From CAVXGU01 sp963761615 (lineage in GTDB: Bacteria; Acidobacteriota; Vicinamibacteria; Vicinamibacterales; CAVVIG01): DNA of 64,000 nucleotides. A program made the translations under genes and the position numbers. Below are positions 9,082 to 18,379 of the stretch, one piece after another. The DNA is taken from assembly GCA_963761615.1 (NCBI GenBank), contig CAVXGU010000003.1, positions 1,426,001 through 1,490,000 on the forward strand. The letters run 5' to 3'. Numbering within the stretch: the first letter of the stretch is position 1; each line of letters begins with the position of its first letter. A model generated the notes under the pieces. That model searched no databases and was not told the DNA's origin. It saw only the letters and a program-made list of their open reading frames with translations.

Positions 9082-9720
9082 ATGACTAGGGGAATCGTGG
9101 GGGCTGCCGCAGCCGCGATCGCGATTGCGTCCGCGGGGCTGATCGCCCAGGCGCCGCCGAAGGCGGCGACGTACATCACGTCAGAGCAGATTCAGGCCAT
9201 CGACAAGCTGCCCGGTGTCGACCGCCAGATCCGGGTCATCGATATGGGGTCGTACAACCTGGCCGTCGGCATCATCCATCGGGGGCCGACCGCACGTCCG
9301 GCCGCCCGCAGCGGCGCCGCCCGCGGGAACGCCGGCCGTGCGAACATGCCGGCGGCCGAGCCCTGCGGCGTGAAGTCGGGCACACCCGTCGGTGCGGGTG
9401 GCATCGCGCACGACGACACGACCGAGACCTACTACATCGTGTCGGGCACCGGGACGCTCGTGACCGGCGGCGAGATCATGAACGGCCGCCGCTCGGCGCC
9501 CGACAGCGAAGTGACGAAGATCCTCAACGGGCCGTCGTGCAGCGGACAGATCGTCGGCGACGCGGTCAAGCGTGTCGTGAAGACCGGCGACGTCATCGTG
9601 ATCCCCGCCGGCGTGCCGCACGGCTGGGCGAACATCGCCGATCACGTCGACTACCTCAGCGTCCGGCCCGACCTGAAGAAGGTGCTGCCCTCGGGCTACG
9701 TGAACCCGGCCCTCAAGTAG
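9082..9720 (+). CDS. Exported cupin-domain protein with a low-complexity insert
   Basis: 212 residues from ATG 9082, preceded by AAGGAGACGGGGG. The signal peptide is MTRGIVGAAAAAIAIASAGLIAQ. After a helix there is a short Ala/Arg/Gly-rich insert (ARPAARSGAARGNAGRAN, about residues 82-100), then a cupin core with HDDTTETYYIVSGTGTLVTGG and a second motif, GDVIVIPAGVPHGWANI, near residue 185. The first motif lacks the usual HxH pair, but the HDD...E and the PxxxxH of the second motif remain as possible metal ligands. The substrate is unknown. A decayed second copy lies immediately upstream. Confidence 0.82.
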   Translation: MTRGIVGAAAAAIAIASAGLIAQAPPKAATYITSEQIQAIDKLPGVDRQIRVIDMGSYNLAVGIIHRGPTARPAARSGAARGNAGRANMPAAEPCGVKSGTPVGAGGIAHDDTTETYYIVSGTGTLVTGGEIMNGRRSAPDSEVTKILNGPSCSGQIVGDAVKRVVKTGDVIVIPAGVPHGWANIADHVDYLSVRPDLKKVLPSGYVNPALK

Positions 9721-9821
9721 GCTCTCGGCTTCCGGCTCTCGGCTCCGGGCCCGCCTCGGTGCCACTGCCGTCGCGGTCGTCCCGACCGGAGCCGGAAGCC
9801 CGGAGCGAGGAGCCCGGAGCC
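9720..9821. repeat. Imperfect intergenic hairpin built from GGCTCTCGG/GGAGCC units
   Basis: Units of GGCTCTCGG and GGCTCCGGGC at 9720-9750 are mirrored by GGAGCCGGAAG and GGAGCCCGGAGCC units at 9788-9821, forming a large imperfect stem downstream of the cupin gene. It could act as a terminator or be a small repeat element; compare 53759-53870. Confidence 0.5.
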
Positions 9822-9823
9822 GT

Positions 9824-9829
9824 CATAAT
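9824..9829 (+). promoter_or_regulatory. Putative -10 element (CATAAT)
   Basis: CATAAT ends 8 bp before ATG 9838 of the GT87-like gene, so transcription from it would be essentially leaderless. No convincing -35 box is seen. Confidence 0.3.
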
Positions 9830-9837
9830 AGCCATCG

Positions 9838-10980
9838 ATGGGGTCCGTGCGCGCGCCGGCGGCGTCGGTCTGGTGGACGGCGGCAATCCTCCTCCTTCTC
9901 GCGACGCTGGCGCGGCCGCGCGTGATTCGCGAGATGCCGGACTTCGAGGTCTACTACCGCGCCGGCACGCGCGCGCTCGCCGCCGAACCGCTCTATCGCG
10001 AGTCGGACGGACACTTCCAGCACAAGTACCTGCCCGTCTTCGCGCTGCTCGTCGCCCCCCTGGCCCTGGTGCCGCTCCCGGCGGCGAAGACCATCTGGTT
10101 CTATCTCTCGGTGGGACTGGTCGCCGGCCTCGTGGCGTCGAGCCTGCGGCTGCTGCCGAACCGGCGCCGGCCCGGGTGGGTGCTCGCGGCCGTCACGACG
10201 ATGGCGATGGCGAAGTTCTACCTGCACGAGTTGAACCTGGGCCAGTGCAACACGCTCATGGCGCTGCTGATGCTCGCCGGCCTGTGGGGGCTGCTGCGGC
10301 AGCGGCCCCTCCGGGCGGGGGGCGCGCTGGCGGCCTCGGCCGCCGTGAAGCCCTATCCCGTCGTTCTGCTGCCGTACCTGATCTGGACACGGCGCGCGGC
10401 GGCGAGCGTCTGGTTCCTGGCGGGTATGGGGGCGTGCCTGCTGGTGCCGGCGGCGGTGTACGGGTTCGGTGGCAACCTCCGCGAGCTCGCCGGGTGGGTC
10501 GGCACCCTGGCGCAGTCGACGGCGCCCAACCTGCTGAACCAGGACAACGTGTCGATCTGGGCGATGTGGGCCAAGTGGCTCGGCATCGGGCCGCTGGCCG
10601 CCGGCCTCGCCCTGGCGACGATTGGGGCGCTGGCCGTCCTCGTCGCGCTGATGGCGCGCCGGGGCGAGGACCTCGCCGGCGCCGCGTACCTCGACGTCGC
10701 GACGCTCATGTTGCTCGTGCCGCTCGTTTCGCCGCAGGGCTGGGACTACGGCCTGCTCGGCGCGACGCCGGCCGTGATGCTGCTCGTGGACGTCTTCGAC
10801 GGTCTGGCGCGGCCGGTGCGGATCGCCGCCGGCACGGCGCTCGCCGTGATGTCGCTCAGCATCTTCGACGTCATGGGCCGGCGCGCGTACGCCGCGTTCA
10901 TGTCCGTTTCGGCGGTCACCGTGTGCGCCCTCGTCCTGGTCGGCGCGCTCGCGCTCGTCAGGCGGGAGCGCCTCGCGTGA
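9838..10980 (+). CDS. GT87-like (DUF2029) membrane mannosyltransferase-type protein
   Basis: 380 residues with about ten membrane segments. Early motifs fit the polyprenol-phosphate-mannose-dependent GT87/DUF2029 family: MPDFEVYYRAGTRALA (acidic residue in the first periplasmic loop, near residue 35), FQHKYLPVFALLVAPLA, and the later LNLGQCNTLMALL and ASAAVKPYPVVLLPY. A conserved LVSPQGWDYG follows near residue 300. Members usually add mannose or arabinose to lipid-linked or surface glycans; the acceptor here is unknown. The PPK2 gene follows after 25 bp. Confidence 0.8.
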   Translation: MGSVRAPAASVWWTAAILLLLATLARPRVIREMPDFEVYYRAGTRALAAEPLYRESDGHFQHKYLPVFALLVAPLALVPLPAAKTIWFYLSVGLVAGLVASSLRLLPNRRRPGWVLAAVTTMAMAKFYLHELNLGQCNTLMALLMLAGLWGLLRQRPLRAGGALAASAAVKPYPVVLLPYLIWTRRAAASVWFLAGMGACLLVPAAVYGFGGNLRELAGWVGTLAQSTAPNLLNQDNVSIWAMWAKWLGIGPLAAGLALATIGALAVLVALMARRGEDLAGAAYLDVATLMLLVPLVSPQGWDYGLLGATPAVMLLVDVFDGLARPVRIAAGTALAVMSLSIFDVMGRRAYAAFMSVSAVTVCALVLVGALALVRRERLA

Positions 10981-11005
10981 CGGGATTTCTTCAACAGGAG
11001 GCCGG

Positions 11006-11881
11006 ATGAGCGCCATCCATCTCAAGCAGTTTCGCGTCAAGCCGGGACACGCCGTGCATCTCGACAAGTGGCCGACGGTCACCGATCCCGTCTACGCGTC
11101 CAAGGAGGACTACGAGGGCATGCTGGCGGATCACGTGGACCGGCTGAGCCGCCTCCAGCGCCTGCACTATGCGGCGAACCGGTACGCGCTGCTCGTGGTG
11201 TTCCAGGCCATGGACGCCGCCGGCAAGGACGGCGCGATCAGCCACGTGATGTCGGGCGTCAATCCGCAGGGCTGCCAGGTCTTCAGTTTCAAGCACCCGA
11301 GCGCCCAGGAGCTCGAGCACGACTTCCTGTGGCGGACGACGCTGTGCCTGCCGGAGCGGGGGAAGATCGGCATCTTCAACCGGTCCTACTACGAGGAGGT
11401 GCTGATCGCCCGCGTCCATCCCGAGATCCTGCGTGGCGAGCACCTGGCGGCCGACGCCGCCCACGACCACATCTGGAAGAAGCGCTACGAGTCGATCCGG
11501 GACTTCGAGCGCCATCTGCACCGGAACGGCACGAGCGTCGTGAAGATCTTCCTGCACCTCTCGAAGGCCGAGCAGCGCCGCCGGTTCCTCGATCGCCTCG
11601 ACGACCCGGACAAGAACTGGAAGTTCAGCGAGGCGGACGTCCACGAGCGTGGCTTCTGGCGCCACTACATGCAGGCCTACGAGGCATGTCTGAGCGAGAC
11701 GAGCACGCATCGCGCGCCCTGGTACATCGTGCCGGCCGACGACAAGAAGAACGCACGGCTGATCGTCTCGGCCGTGGTCGTCGACGCGCTCGCGTCGCTC
11801 AAGCCGCGCTATCCGCGCGTGGGGGCGGATCGGCGGCGGGAACTGGCGCGGTTCCGGCGGATGCTGGAACGGTCTCGCTGA
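11006..11881 (+). CDS. ppk2: Polyphosphate kinase 2 family (polyphosphate:nucleotide phosphotransferase)
   Basis: 291 residues from ATG 11006 with an upstream AGGAGG. The Walker A motif is AMDAAGKDGA (residues 68-77), followed by ISHVMSGVNPQGCQVFSFK, and a second motif NRSYYEEVLIARVHPE (125-140) supplies catalytic and lid residues. The single-domain length and the PQGCQVFSFK signature resemble class III PPK2 enzymes, which transfer phosphate from polyphosphate to AMP and ADP. It lies 25 bp downstream of the GT87-like gene and is closed by a perfect hairpin at 11919-11944. Nucleotide specificity is inferred only from class resemblance. Confidence 0.92.
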   Translation: MSAIHLKQFRVKPGHAVHLDKWPTVTDPVYASKEDYEGMLADHVDRLSRLQRLHYAANRYALLVVFQAMDAAGKDGAISHVMSGVNPQGCQVFSFKHPSAQELEHDFLWRTTLCLPERGKIGIFNRSYYEEVLIARVHPEILRGEHLAADAAHDHIWKKRYESIRDFERHLHRNGTSVVKIFLHLSKAEQRRRFLDRLDDPDKNWKFSEADVHERGFWRHYMQAYEACLSETSTHRAPWYIVPADDKKNARLIVSAVVVDALASLKPRYPRVGADRRRELARFRRMLERSR

Positions 11882-11918
11882 GCGATCGGGAAGGGTAAGG
11901 TGCGGCGGGGAACGGCGC

Positions 11919-11944
11919 GGGGCGGACCCCTGCGGGTCCGCCCC
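11919..11944. terminator. Bidirectional terminator hairpin
   Basis: A perfect 11-bp stem (GGGGCGGACCC/GGGTCCGCCCC) with loop CTGC between the converging PPK2 and NHL-protein genes. There is no clear T-tract. Confidence 0.65.
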
Positions 11945-11954
11945 GGCGGCCGGG

Positions 11955-13131
11955 TTACTGCTTCACGTACTTCTTGACGTCGCGCGGACCCACCTCGGCC
12001 CCGTAGATGTTGCCGGCATCGTCGACCGCCACGCCCTCGGCGGCGCTGGTGTTCGTTGCGTGGTCGACCGGGTCGGGAATGAACGCGGTGATCTTGCCGT
12101 CCGCGATCGCGCCGATGCGGATGCCGCGCTTCCAGCCGTCATGGTTGCGCGACACCGATTCGGACTCGGAGTCGGCGCAGTACAGGATGTCGTTCTTGAT
12201 GAACAGTCCGCTTGGACGGCTCCACTGGTAGGTACTCGCGGATGTACTTGCCGTCCTGGTCGAAGACCTGGATGCGGTTGTTGTTCCGGTCGCCGACGTA
12301 GAGCAGGCCCTTCGAGTCCATGGCGAGGGCGTGCGGCTGATCGAATTCGCCCGGGCCACTGCCGTACTTGCCCCAGGTCTTGATCATCTTGCCCTTGGGG
12401 TCGAACTTGAAGATCGCGGCGGCGTTGCCTTCCGCGCTCGAGTGCCCCTCGGTTACGAAGATGTCGCCGTTGGGGGCGACCAGGACGTCGTTCGGCTGGT
12501 AGCAGCACTCCGGCACGGCGGCGCCGCCCGGCTTGCCGATCGTCATCAGGAGCGCGCCGTTCGGGCTGAACTCGAACACCTGGTGGCCCTTGGTCGCGCC
12601 GGGCATCGGGCCGAGGCGGCCCTGGGCGGGGCCGCGAGCGGCGCGTCCGCCGCCTGCGGCGCCCCGGGCGCCACCCCGGGCGCCACCGCGCGCCCCGCCG
12701 CGGGCGGGTACCGGCGCGTTGTCCTGGCCGTCGGTCACCCAGATGTTGCCGTTCGGGTCGACGTCGATGCCGTGGGGAAAGATGATCATCCCGGCGCCGA
12801 AGCTCTTGATCAGGTTGCCGTTGGCGTCGAAGTGCAGGATCGGGTCGAGCGGGGACATCTGGCCGGTCGCGCGGTCGAGGCAGCTGTTACCGCCGCAGCG
12901 CTCGGCGATCCAGACCGTCTTGCCGTCCTTGTCGATGTCGACGGCGCCGGTGGAGCCCCACGTGCGGCCCGCCGGAAGCTTGAAGAAATCGGTAATCGTT
13001 CGATAGGGATTCGGGGCGTCGTTGGTCGGCGCCATCTTCTGTCCCTGCGCCCGCACCTGCCAGCCCCACGTCGCGGCGGCGGCGATCATCACCGTCCCCA
13101 GCGCGAGCTTCACGCGACTTGCCACTGCCAT
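11955..13131 (-). CDS. Exported NHL-repeat beta-propeller protein with a Gly/Ala/Arg-rich insert (frame break at 12231)
   Basis: Starts at ATG 13131 with GGAGG just upstream. Removing one base near 12231 joins two frames into a 391-residue protein. The signal peptide is about 30 residues. The propeller has recurring FDANGNLIKSFG, DVDPNGNIWVTDG, APNGDIFVTEGH and GEFDQPHALAMDSKG blades and ends with AEGVAVDDAGNIYGAEVGPRD. A repeat-like Gly/Ala/Arg-rich insert (GGARGGARGGARG, about residues 150-180) interrupts one blade. The paralogue at 16108-17139 has the same blades without the insert. The extra base follows GAGTAC on the coding strand. Ligand or enzyme activity (SMP-30/lactonase-like or peptidyl-amidoglycolate-lyase-like) cannot be told. 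Confidence 0.82.
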
Positions 13132-13263
13132 CGCAGTCCTCCTCGGTCGGGCTTCGCCCGCCCCTACGTTCTCCCCGTCACCGTGCGCGCGCGCGCCCAC
13201 CGGCCCGACGGCCCGGCTAGAGTAGACCGTCCGGTCACAGGGCGCAAGCGCGAACCCGTCCCG

Positions 13264-15471
13264 TCAGTACCTGAATAGATACTGCAATTTCGTGAAAAAC
13301 GCCCGGTTCGTCCGCTGGTAGCCCGACAGGGGGACGGCCAGGTCCTCGATCGCAGCGGCCTGCTGGTAGTGGTCGTCGTAACCCACGTAGAAGACCGTAC
13401 CCGAGTTGACGCGGTAGGTGCCGAGCAGGTTCACGCCGACGGTCTCGTCCTGGCTGTTGTATTCCGTGATGTTGCGGACGACGAAGCGATCGGTGAACTG
13501 GTAGGTCGTCTGGAGCCGGAGCACTTTGGCGTTGAAGACCTCGCTCCCGTCGCGGGGATCGACGAACCGGCTGGTGTCGAGACTGAGGCGCGACTGGAGC
13601 CGCGAGAACGGACGCAGGGTCGTCGACAGGCTGATCTCCCGGTCCCGACCGAGATACGGGTCGTCGATGTACCGGATCTGATCGCCGTTCCTGAAGGACG
13701 CGTTCAGGGAAATGCGACGGCTCGTGTTGATGTTGCCGCCGAAGGAATAGCGCCACTTCCAGAAATTGATCCCCCCGTAGCGCTCCATGTTGTGATCGAC
13801 GCCACCGTTCAGGCTGATGCTCTGCGCGAACTGCACGTTGCCGTTCAGCCCGAGCTGATCGTCCTGCAGCACGTTGGCGAAGTCGTAGATGCGCGTGTAG
13901 CTGAGGTGCGGCCCCCAGCTGGTGATCGTCCCGTCGGGCCACCAGCGGTAGCTCGTGTCGAAGTTCGTCTGGCGGATGTCGGTGCGGCGGATGAAGCCCA
14001 CGTCGGTCGCGAAGTCGGGGTGGATCTCGAAGTGGCTGATCGAGTAGCTCAGGCTGCGCCCGTCCTTGCGGAAGCCCACGTCGACCAGCGGGCCCGACGT
14101 GTGCACCCCGTCGGTGCCCACCCGGTCGGTGGCCATGAACGTGGCATTGAACCGGTAGTTCGTGCCGATCTGGAACCGGCTGTCGAAGCCGCCCAGGCGG
14201 CTGTAGCTGTTCATGAACTCGCGGTCCGTGGCCAGGATGCCGATCGACGACTGCGGGTAGAGGTCGTAGCGGACACGTCCGATGAACACGTGGGCGTACT
14301 GCCCGTACGCCGGGTCCGAGGGGTCGTCCACGTGTCCCGGCGCCGCGTCGTCCGAGTACAGGATGCCGAGCGTCGTCTTGCCGACCTTGCCGGTCAGCTT
14401 CGCGCCGACCCGGGGATCGACGATGGTACGCGTGTGCGTGAAGGTGACCGGGCCGGGCACGTTGAAGATCTCCTGGCCCTCGAGGAAGAACGGCCGGAGC
14501 TCGGGGAAGAAGACGGGGTACCGCTGGTTCACCACGATCTGCTGGCGGTCCGACTCGATCTGCGAGAAGTCGGGGTTGGCGGTGAAGTTGGCCGTCAGGT
14601 TCGACGTCAGCCCGTAGGTGACGTTCAGCCCGCCCTGCGGCTTGGAGTCGACGTGTGCGAGCCGGCCCGTCGTCGTGTCGATCGCCGACGGCCGAATTGC
14701 CGTGAACGTCGGCAGCAACTCGAGATTCCGGCTCGTCGACAGGTTGACCAGGCCGTCGAGCGTGCCCATCTGCCGCAGGAAGCCGGGGATGTCGCGCGAG
14801 ACGGGCGACCAGACGACGCTCTCGTTCTTGCCTTCGATGTCGCGGCGGATCTGAAAGCCCCAGCGATGGGCCTCACCGGGCCGCGTCGACGGATACCGCA
14901 GGCTCTTGAACGGGATCGAGATCTCGGCCGTCCAGCCGTCGGCGACCAGATGACCGGCCGACGCGAACAGCGCGTCCCACGACGAGTCGCCGTCGGGTCC
15001 GCCGCGTCCCGGTCCGCCGCGCCCGCCGCCGGTCATGAGCGAGTCGCCCTGGACGCCGTACCCGTTCACCGAGAACACGTAGGCGCGCTGCTGGTCGAGG
15101 AACGGGTCGAAGTAGAACGACACGCGATCGTCGCGGCCGGTCTGATCCCGGTCGACGCGGTTGGCCCGGATGATGCTCGGATCGGAGTAGTGCGCGTAGA
15201 TGCCGAAGTAGAGATCCTGGCTGTCGTAGGCAATGAGGATCTCGGTCTGCTCGGTGGCCGGGGCGCCCTCGACGGGGCGCTGCTGGACGAAGTGCGTCAC
15301 GCGCGCCGCCTTCTGCCAGACGGGATCGTCCAGGCGGCCGTCGATCGACGGAGGCTCGGTCGTCCGCACGGCGGTCACACTGGGATGAGGGGTGTCGACC
15401 GGGGCCCGGACGGGCACCTGACCGGCGGCTTGCGCGGTGAGCATCATCAGGATCAGAGCCGATACGGACAT
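13264..15471 (-). CDS. CBM9-like plus DUF5916 outer-membrane-barrel protein
   Basis: 735 residues with a signal peptide (residues 1-17). The first domain, about residues 35-220, resembles carbohydrate-binding family 9 (SIDGRLDDPVWQKA, LYFGIYAHYSD, DDRVSFYFDPF, WTAEISIPFKSLRYP). The DUF5916 region follows (NFTANPDFSQIESDRQQIVVNQR, FFPELRPFFLEGQEIF), with alternating beta strands to an aromatic C-terminus (LQYLFRY), as in outer-membrane barrels. A glycine-rich loop, TGGGRGGPGRGGPDGD, sits near residue 150 inside the CBM9-like domain. It is flanked by two NHL-repeat proteins. A second member is at 31573-33804. Function is unknown; glycan binding or transport at the outer membrane is inferred. 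Confidence 0.85.
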   Translation of the reverse strand: MSVSALILMMLTAQAAGQVPVRAPVDTPHPSVTAVRTTEPPSIDGRLDDPVWQKAARVTHFVQQRPVEGAPATEQTEILIAYDSQDLYFGIYAHYSDPSIIRANRVDRDQTGRDDRVSFYFDPFLDQQRAYVFSVNGYGVQGDSLMTGGGRGGPGRGGPDGDSSWDALFASAGHLVADGWTAEISIPFKSLRYPSTRPGEAHRWGFQIRRDIEGKNESVVWSPVSRDIPGFLRQMGTLDGLVNLSTSRNLELLPTFTAIRPSAIDTTTGRLAHVDSKPQGGLNVTYGLTSNLTANFTANPDFSQIESDRQQIVVNQRYPVFFPELRPFFLEGQEIFNVPGPVTFTHTRTIVDPRVGAKLTGKVGKTTLGILYSDDAAPGHVDDPSDPAYGQYAHVFIGRVRYDLYPQSSIGILATDREFMNSYSRLGGFDSRFQIGTNYRFNATFMATDRVGTDGVHTSGPLVDVGFRKDGRSLSYSISHFEIHPDFATDVGFIRRTDIRQTNFDTSYRWWPDGTITSWGPHLSYTRIYDFANVLQDDQLGLNGNVQFAQSISLNGGVDHNMERYGGINFWKWRYSFGGNINTSRRISLNASFRNGDQIRYIDDPYLGRDREISLSTTLRPFSRLQSRLSLDTSRFVDPRDGSEVFNAKVLRLQTTYQFTDRFVVRNITEYNSQDETVGVNLLGTYRVNSGTVFYVGYDDHYQQAAAIEDLAVPLSGYQRTNRAFFTKLQYLFRY

Positions 15472-15556
15472 CCTGACGATCTTACAGGACGGGCACGGCG
15501 CCCGGAAGCGCTTTCTATTGCAGTTCCAACGACCTCCGGGCGCCGATCGCGCCCGC

Positions 15557-15934
15557 TTACATCAACGCCTTCGAGTTGTCGATCTTCGTGACCGCGACCT
15601 TGAACGCGGGCGAGGTCTTCGCCGCGATCGCCGGCGCGTTCAGGCGCACTTCCACGTCGCCCAGAACACGGACCGTCGTCGTCTTCGTGCCCATCTTGAA
15701 GATCGTGATCACGTCGCGCGTGCCCTGGTCGTCGAGCATCGTCGGCCGGAAGCCGTACTCGACGCCGTTCGCGGTGAGCGTCGCCGTCCCGCTCTCGTGG
15801 GTCGTGAGCGTCTGGACCTTGCCGTCGGGCAGCGTGATGCTCATCGTCACCTGCGGACTGTAACCCTGCGCGAACACCAGGCCCGCGCCGCACAGCATGA
15901 GAGAGCCGAGGAACACACCGATCTTCCGCGTCAT
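15557..15934 (-). CDS. Small exported protein of unknown function
   Basis: 125 residues. The signal peptide MTRKIGVFLGSLMLCGAGLVFA is followed by a beta-rich domain (VTMSITLPDGKVQTLTTHESG, GVEYGFRPTMLDDQG, TTVRVLGDVEVRLN). There are no cysteines after the signal region. No family is recognised. It lies 172 bp downstream of the NHL-repeat gene in the same direction; that gap holds only GC-rich inverted segments around 15960-16000 and 16085-16100 that may terminate the upstream gene. Confidence 0.7.
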   Translation of the reverse strand: MTRKIGVFLGSLMLCGAGLVFAQGYSPQVTMSITLPDGKVQTLTTHESGTATLTANGVEYGFRPTMLDDQGTRDVITIFKMGTKTTTVRVLGDVEVRLNAPAIAAKTSPAFKVAVTKIDNSKALM

Positions 15935-16107
15935 GGCGCTAACGTCTCCTTTCTGGAAGCCGGGCCCTCCGGGCCCTCCCGCCCGGCGCCGCAGCCCGGC
16001 AGCAACCGCAATACCGTCAACGGGAGCCCGTCCGGCACCTCCGCCCGAGGAGTCCTGCCGGACGTGCTCCGGTTGATTGGACGACGGACCGCGGCCTGCG
16101 GCCGGGC

Positions 16108-17139
16108 CTACTTCTTGACGTACCGTTTCAGGTCACGCGGCCCGACTTCCGCCCCGTAGATGTTGCCCTGGAAGTCCACGGCGACGCCCTCCGCCGCGCT
16201 CGTCGCGCCCGAGGGCTTGGGGTCGGGGATGAAGGCCACGACCTTCCCGGTCCGGGCGCTGCCGATCCGGAGGCCCCGGTGGACGCCCGGGTCGTAGCCG
16301 TACCCCTCCTTGTCGGTCGACTCGGAGTCGGCCACGTACAGGTTGTCGTTCTTGTCGATGAACAGGCCGCTCGGTCGTCCGAATTGCTTCCAGGCCGTCA
16401 CGAACTTCAGATTCTTGTCGAGGATCACGACGCGGCTGTTGGTCCGGTCGCCCACGAACAGACGTCCCTGGGAGTCCCAGGCGAGGGCGTGCGGGCCGTC
16501 GAACTCGCCGGGACCGGTGCCCGTCTTCCCGATGATCCGGAGGAACTTGCCGGTCTTGTCGTACACGACCAGGTGCATGTCGCAGTTGCAGCCCGAGTGC
16601 CCGTCGGCGACGATGATGTCGCCGTTCGGCGCGGTCGTGACGTCCGATGGAGCGCCGAGCCCCTCGGGCGGCTTGCCCTGGACCCCCGGCGTGCCAAGCG
16701 TCAGCAGCACCTGTCCCGTCGGGCTGAACTTCACCACCGTGTAGCCCTTGCCGTTGGCGCCCTGCGGATCGGTCACCCAGACGTTGCCTTGCGGATCCAC
16801 GTAGAGCCCGTGCGGCTGGACGAACAGGTTGGCGCCGAAGTGCGCGATGGCGTTCCCGTTGGCATCGAAGTGAATGACCGGGTCGAGCGTCGACTTGGCG
16901 CAGCTGTTGCCGCCGCACCGGTCGATGGCCCAGAGCGTCCCGTCTGGGCCGATGTCGACCCCCGCGGTGGAGCCCCACGTGCGGCCGTCCGGCAGGTGGG
17001 CCCAGCCGGTGATGGTCGTGTACGGGTTGGGCAGATCGTTCGATGCGGGCCCGGTCTGCGCGGACGCGCGCGCGGCGGGCAGCACCATGAGGGTGGCGGT
17101 CAGGGCAGCGGCCAGTCGGCCGATGCAGGGCAGTCTCAT
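16108..17139 (-). CDS. Exported NHL-repeat beta-propeller protein (paralogue of 11955-13131)
   Basis: 343 residues from ATG 17139 with AAGGAGG eight bases upstream. The signal peptide ends near ARASAQ. It shares with the paralogue LPDGRTWGSTAGVDI, a CGGNSC pair that could form a disulfide, DPVIHFDANGNAI, GEFDGPHALAWDSQG, RPSGLFIDKNDNLYVADSES and a C-terminal AEGVAVDFQGNIYGAEVGPRD. Extra cysteines (HSGCNCD) sit near residue 195. It lacks the Gly/Ala/Arg insert of its paralogue. A periplasmic six-bladed propeller is expected; substrate unknown. It is divergent from the hydrolase operon at 17222. Confidence 0.85.
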   Translation of the reverse strand: MRLPCIGRLAAALTATLMVLPAARASAQTGPASNDLPNPYTTITGWAHLPDGRTWGSTAGVDIGPDGTLWAIDRCGGNSCAKSTLDPVIHFDANGNAIAHFGANLFVQPHGLYVDPQGNVWVTDPQGANGKGYTVVKFSPTGQVLLTLGTPGVQGKPPEGLGAPSDVTTAPNGDIIVADGHSGCNCDMHLVVYDKTGKFLRIIGKTGTGPGEFDGPHALAWDSQGRLFVGDRTNSRVVILDKNLKFVTAWKQFGRPSGLFIDKNDNLYVADSESTDKEGYGYDPGVHRGLRIGSARTGKVVAFIPDPKPSGATSAAEGVAVDFQGNIYGAEVGPRDLKRYVKK

Positions 17140-17221
17140 CGGATCCTCCTTACGGGACATGATTGTAGCGATTCGGCGGGATGGGTGTAGAGTGGCACGC
17201 TTGAGGGGGACCAGCAACCTT

Positions 17222-18361
17222 ATGAAGCCGCTCCTGGCGGCGGCCACGCTCGCGGTCCTGATGGCCGGGACCCTGGCGGCTCGTGTCGCCGCCGACGATG
17301 GCGGGACCGTGCTGACCGTGAACCACTACGTCCGCGTTCAGTCCGTCGTGCCGGCGATCGCGGGCCAGACCTCCGAGATCTACGTCCGCGAGCGGGTGCT
17401 GGCCGGGGCGGGGCTGCGCGGCGCGGCCGCGGAGAAGGGCGTCGTGCTGTTCGTGCACGGCGCGGGCACGCCCGCCGAGGTCGCCTTCGACGTGCCGTAC
17501 CAAGACTACAGCTGGATGGCGTACCTCGCCCGGGCGGGCTACGACGTCTTCGCGATGGACACGGAGGGGTACGGCCGGTCGACCCGGCCGGCGGCCATGA
17601 ACGATCCGTGCAACGTCGCCCGGGCGGGGCAGGCCGACTTCATTCCGAGCCTCATCCCGGCGCCCTGCGAGCCGAGCTATCCGCACGCGCTCACGACGAT
17701 CGCGTCCGACTGGCATGACCTCGACGCCGTCGTCGACTACGTGCGCACGCTCCGGCACGTGGAGACCGTCGATCTGGTGGGGTGGTCGCTCGGCGGCCCG
17801 CGCGCCGGCGGCTACGCGGGGCAGCACCCCGACAAGGTGGCCAAGCTGGTGCTGCTGGCCCCGGCATACAACCGCGAGACGCGGCCCGACGCGCCCGCGC
17901 TGCCGGCCCGGGGCGCCGCGATGAGCAAGCAATCCCGCCAGGACTTCCTCGCGCTGTGGAACCGGCAGGCCGGCTGCGCCAATCAGTACGACCCGGCGAC
18001 CGCCGACGCGGTGTGGGGTGCGATGCTGGCGAGCGACCCGGTGGGCGCGACGTGGGGCCCCGGCGTGCGCCGCGCCCCGGGCACGACGGTGTGGGGCTGG
18101 ACGCCGGCGCTCGCGGGCCGGACGACGATCCCGACGCTGCTCGTGTCGGGCGCGAACGACGGCCAGGTGCCGCCCGACCGGGTGCGCGACCTCTACGCCG
18201 ACCTGGGGGCGACCCACAAGGTCTTCGTCGACCTCGCGTGCTCGTCGCACAACGCGATGTGGGAAGTGAACCACCGCCTGCTGTTCGCCGCGTCCCTGGA
18301 GTGGCTCGAGGCCGGGACCGTCCAGGGGCAGAAGAGCGGCATGCTGCGTCTCGGCTACTGA
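17222..18361 (+). CDS. Exported alpha/beta hydrolase
   Basis: 379 residues from ATG 17222. The signal peptide MKPLLAAATLAVLMAGTLAA is followed by an alpha/beta-hydrolase fold: oxyanion-loop VVLFVHGAGTPAE near residue 78, nucleophile elbow GWSLGG near 187, an acid in VSGANDGQVP and a histidine in SSHNAMWE near residue 345. It carries a lid-like cysteine-containing region (MNDPCNVARAGQ, PAPCEPSYP). It is the first gene of a four-gene operon with 12-18 bp gaps, followed by VOC, methyltransferase and ThDP decarboxylase genes. The substrate is unknown; an ester or lactone is plausible. Confidence 0.88.
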   Translation: MKPLLAAATLAVLMAGTLAARVAADDGGTVLTVNHYVRVQSVVPAIAGQTSEIYVRERVLAGAGLRGAAAEKGVVLFVHGAGTPAEVAFDVPYQDYSWMAYLARAGYDVFAMDTEGYGRSTRPAAMNDPCNVARAGQADFIPSLIPAPCEPSYPHALTTIASDWHDLDAVVDYVRTLRHVETVDLVGWSLGGPRAGGYAGQHPDKVAKLVLLAPAYNRETRPDAPALPARGAAMSKQSRQDFLALWNRQAGCANQYDPATADAVWGAMLASDPVGATWGPGVRRAPGTTVWGWTPALAGRTTIPTLLVSGANDGQVPPDRVRDLYADLGATHKVFVDLACSSHNAMWEVNHRLLFAASLEWLEAGTVQGQKSGMLRLGY

Positions 18362-18379
18362 CGCGCGAGGAGCGATCAC

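Noticed and set aside
12610..12715. Repeats in the NHL protein considered as CRISPR or tandem satellite
   Set aside because: They are in-frame GGARG codon repeats within a gene, without spacers.
13369..15591. Long plus-strand frame opposite the DUF5916 gene
   Set aside because: It consists of Val/Asp/Arg/Gly-rich shadow sequence without recognisable domain; the minus-strand gene is convincing.
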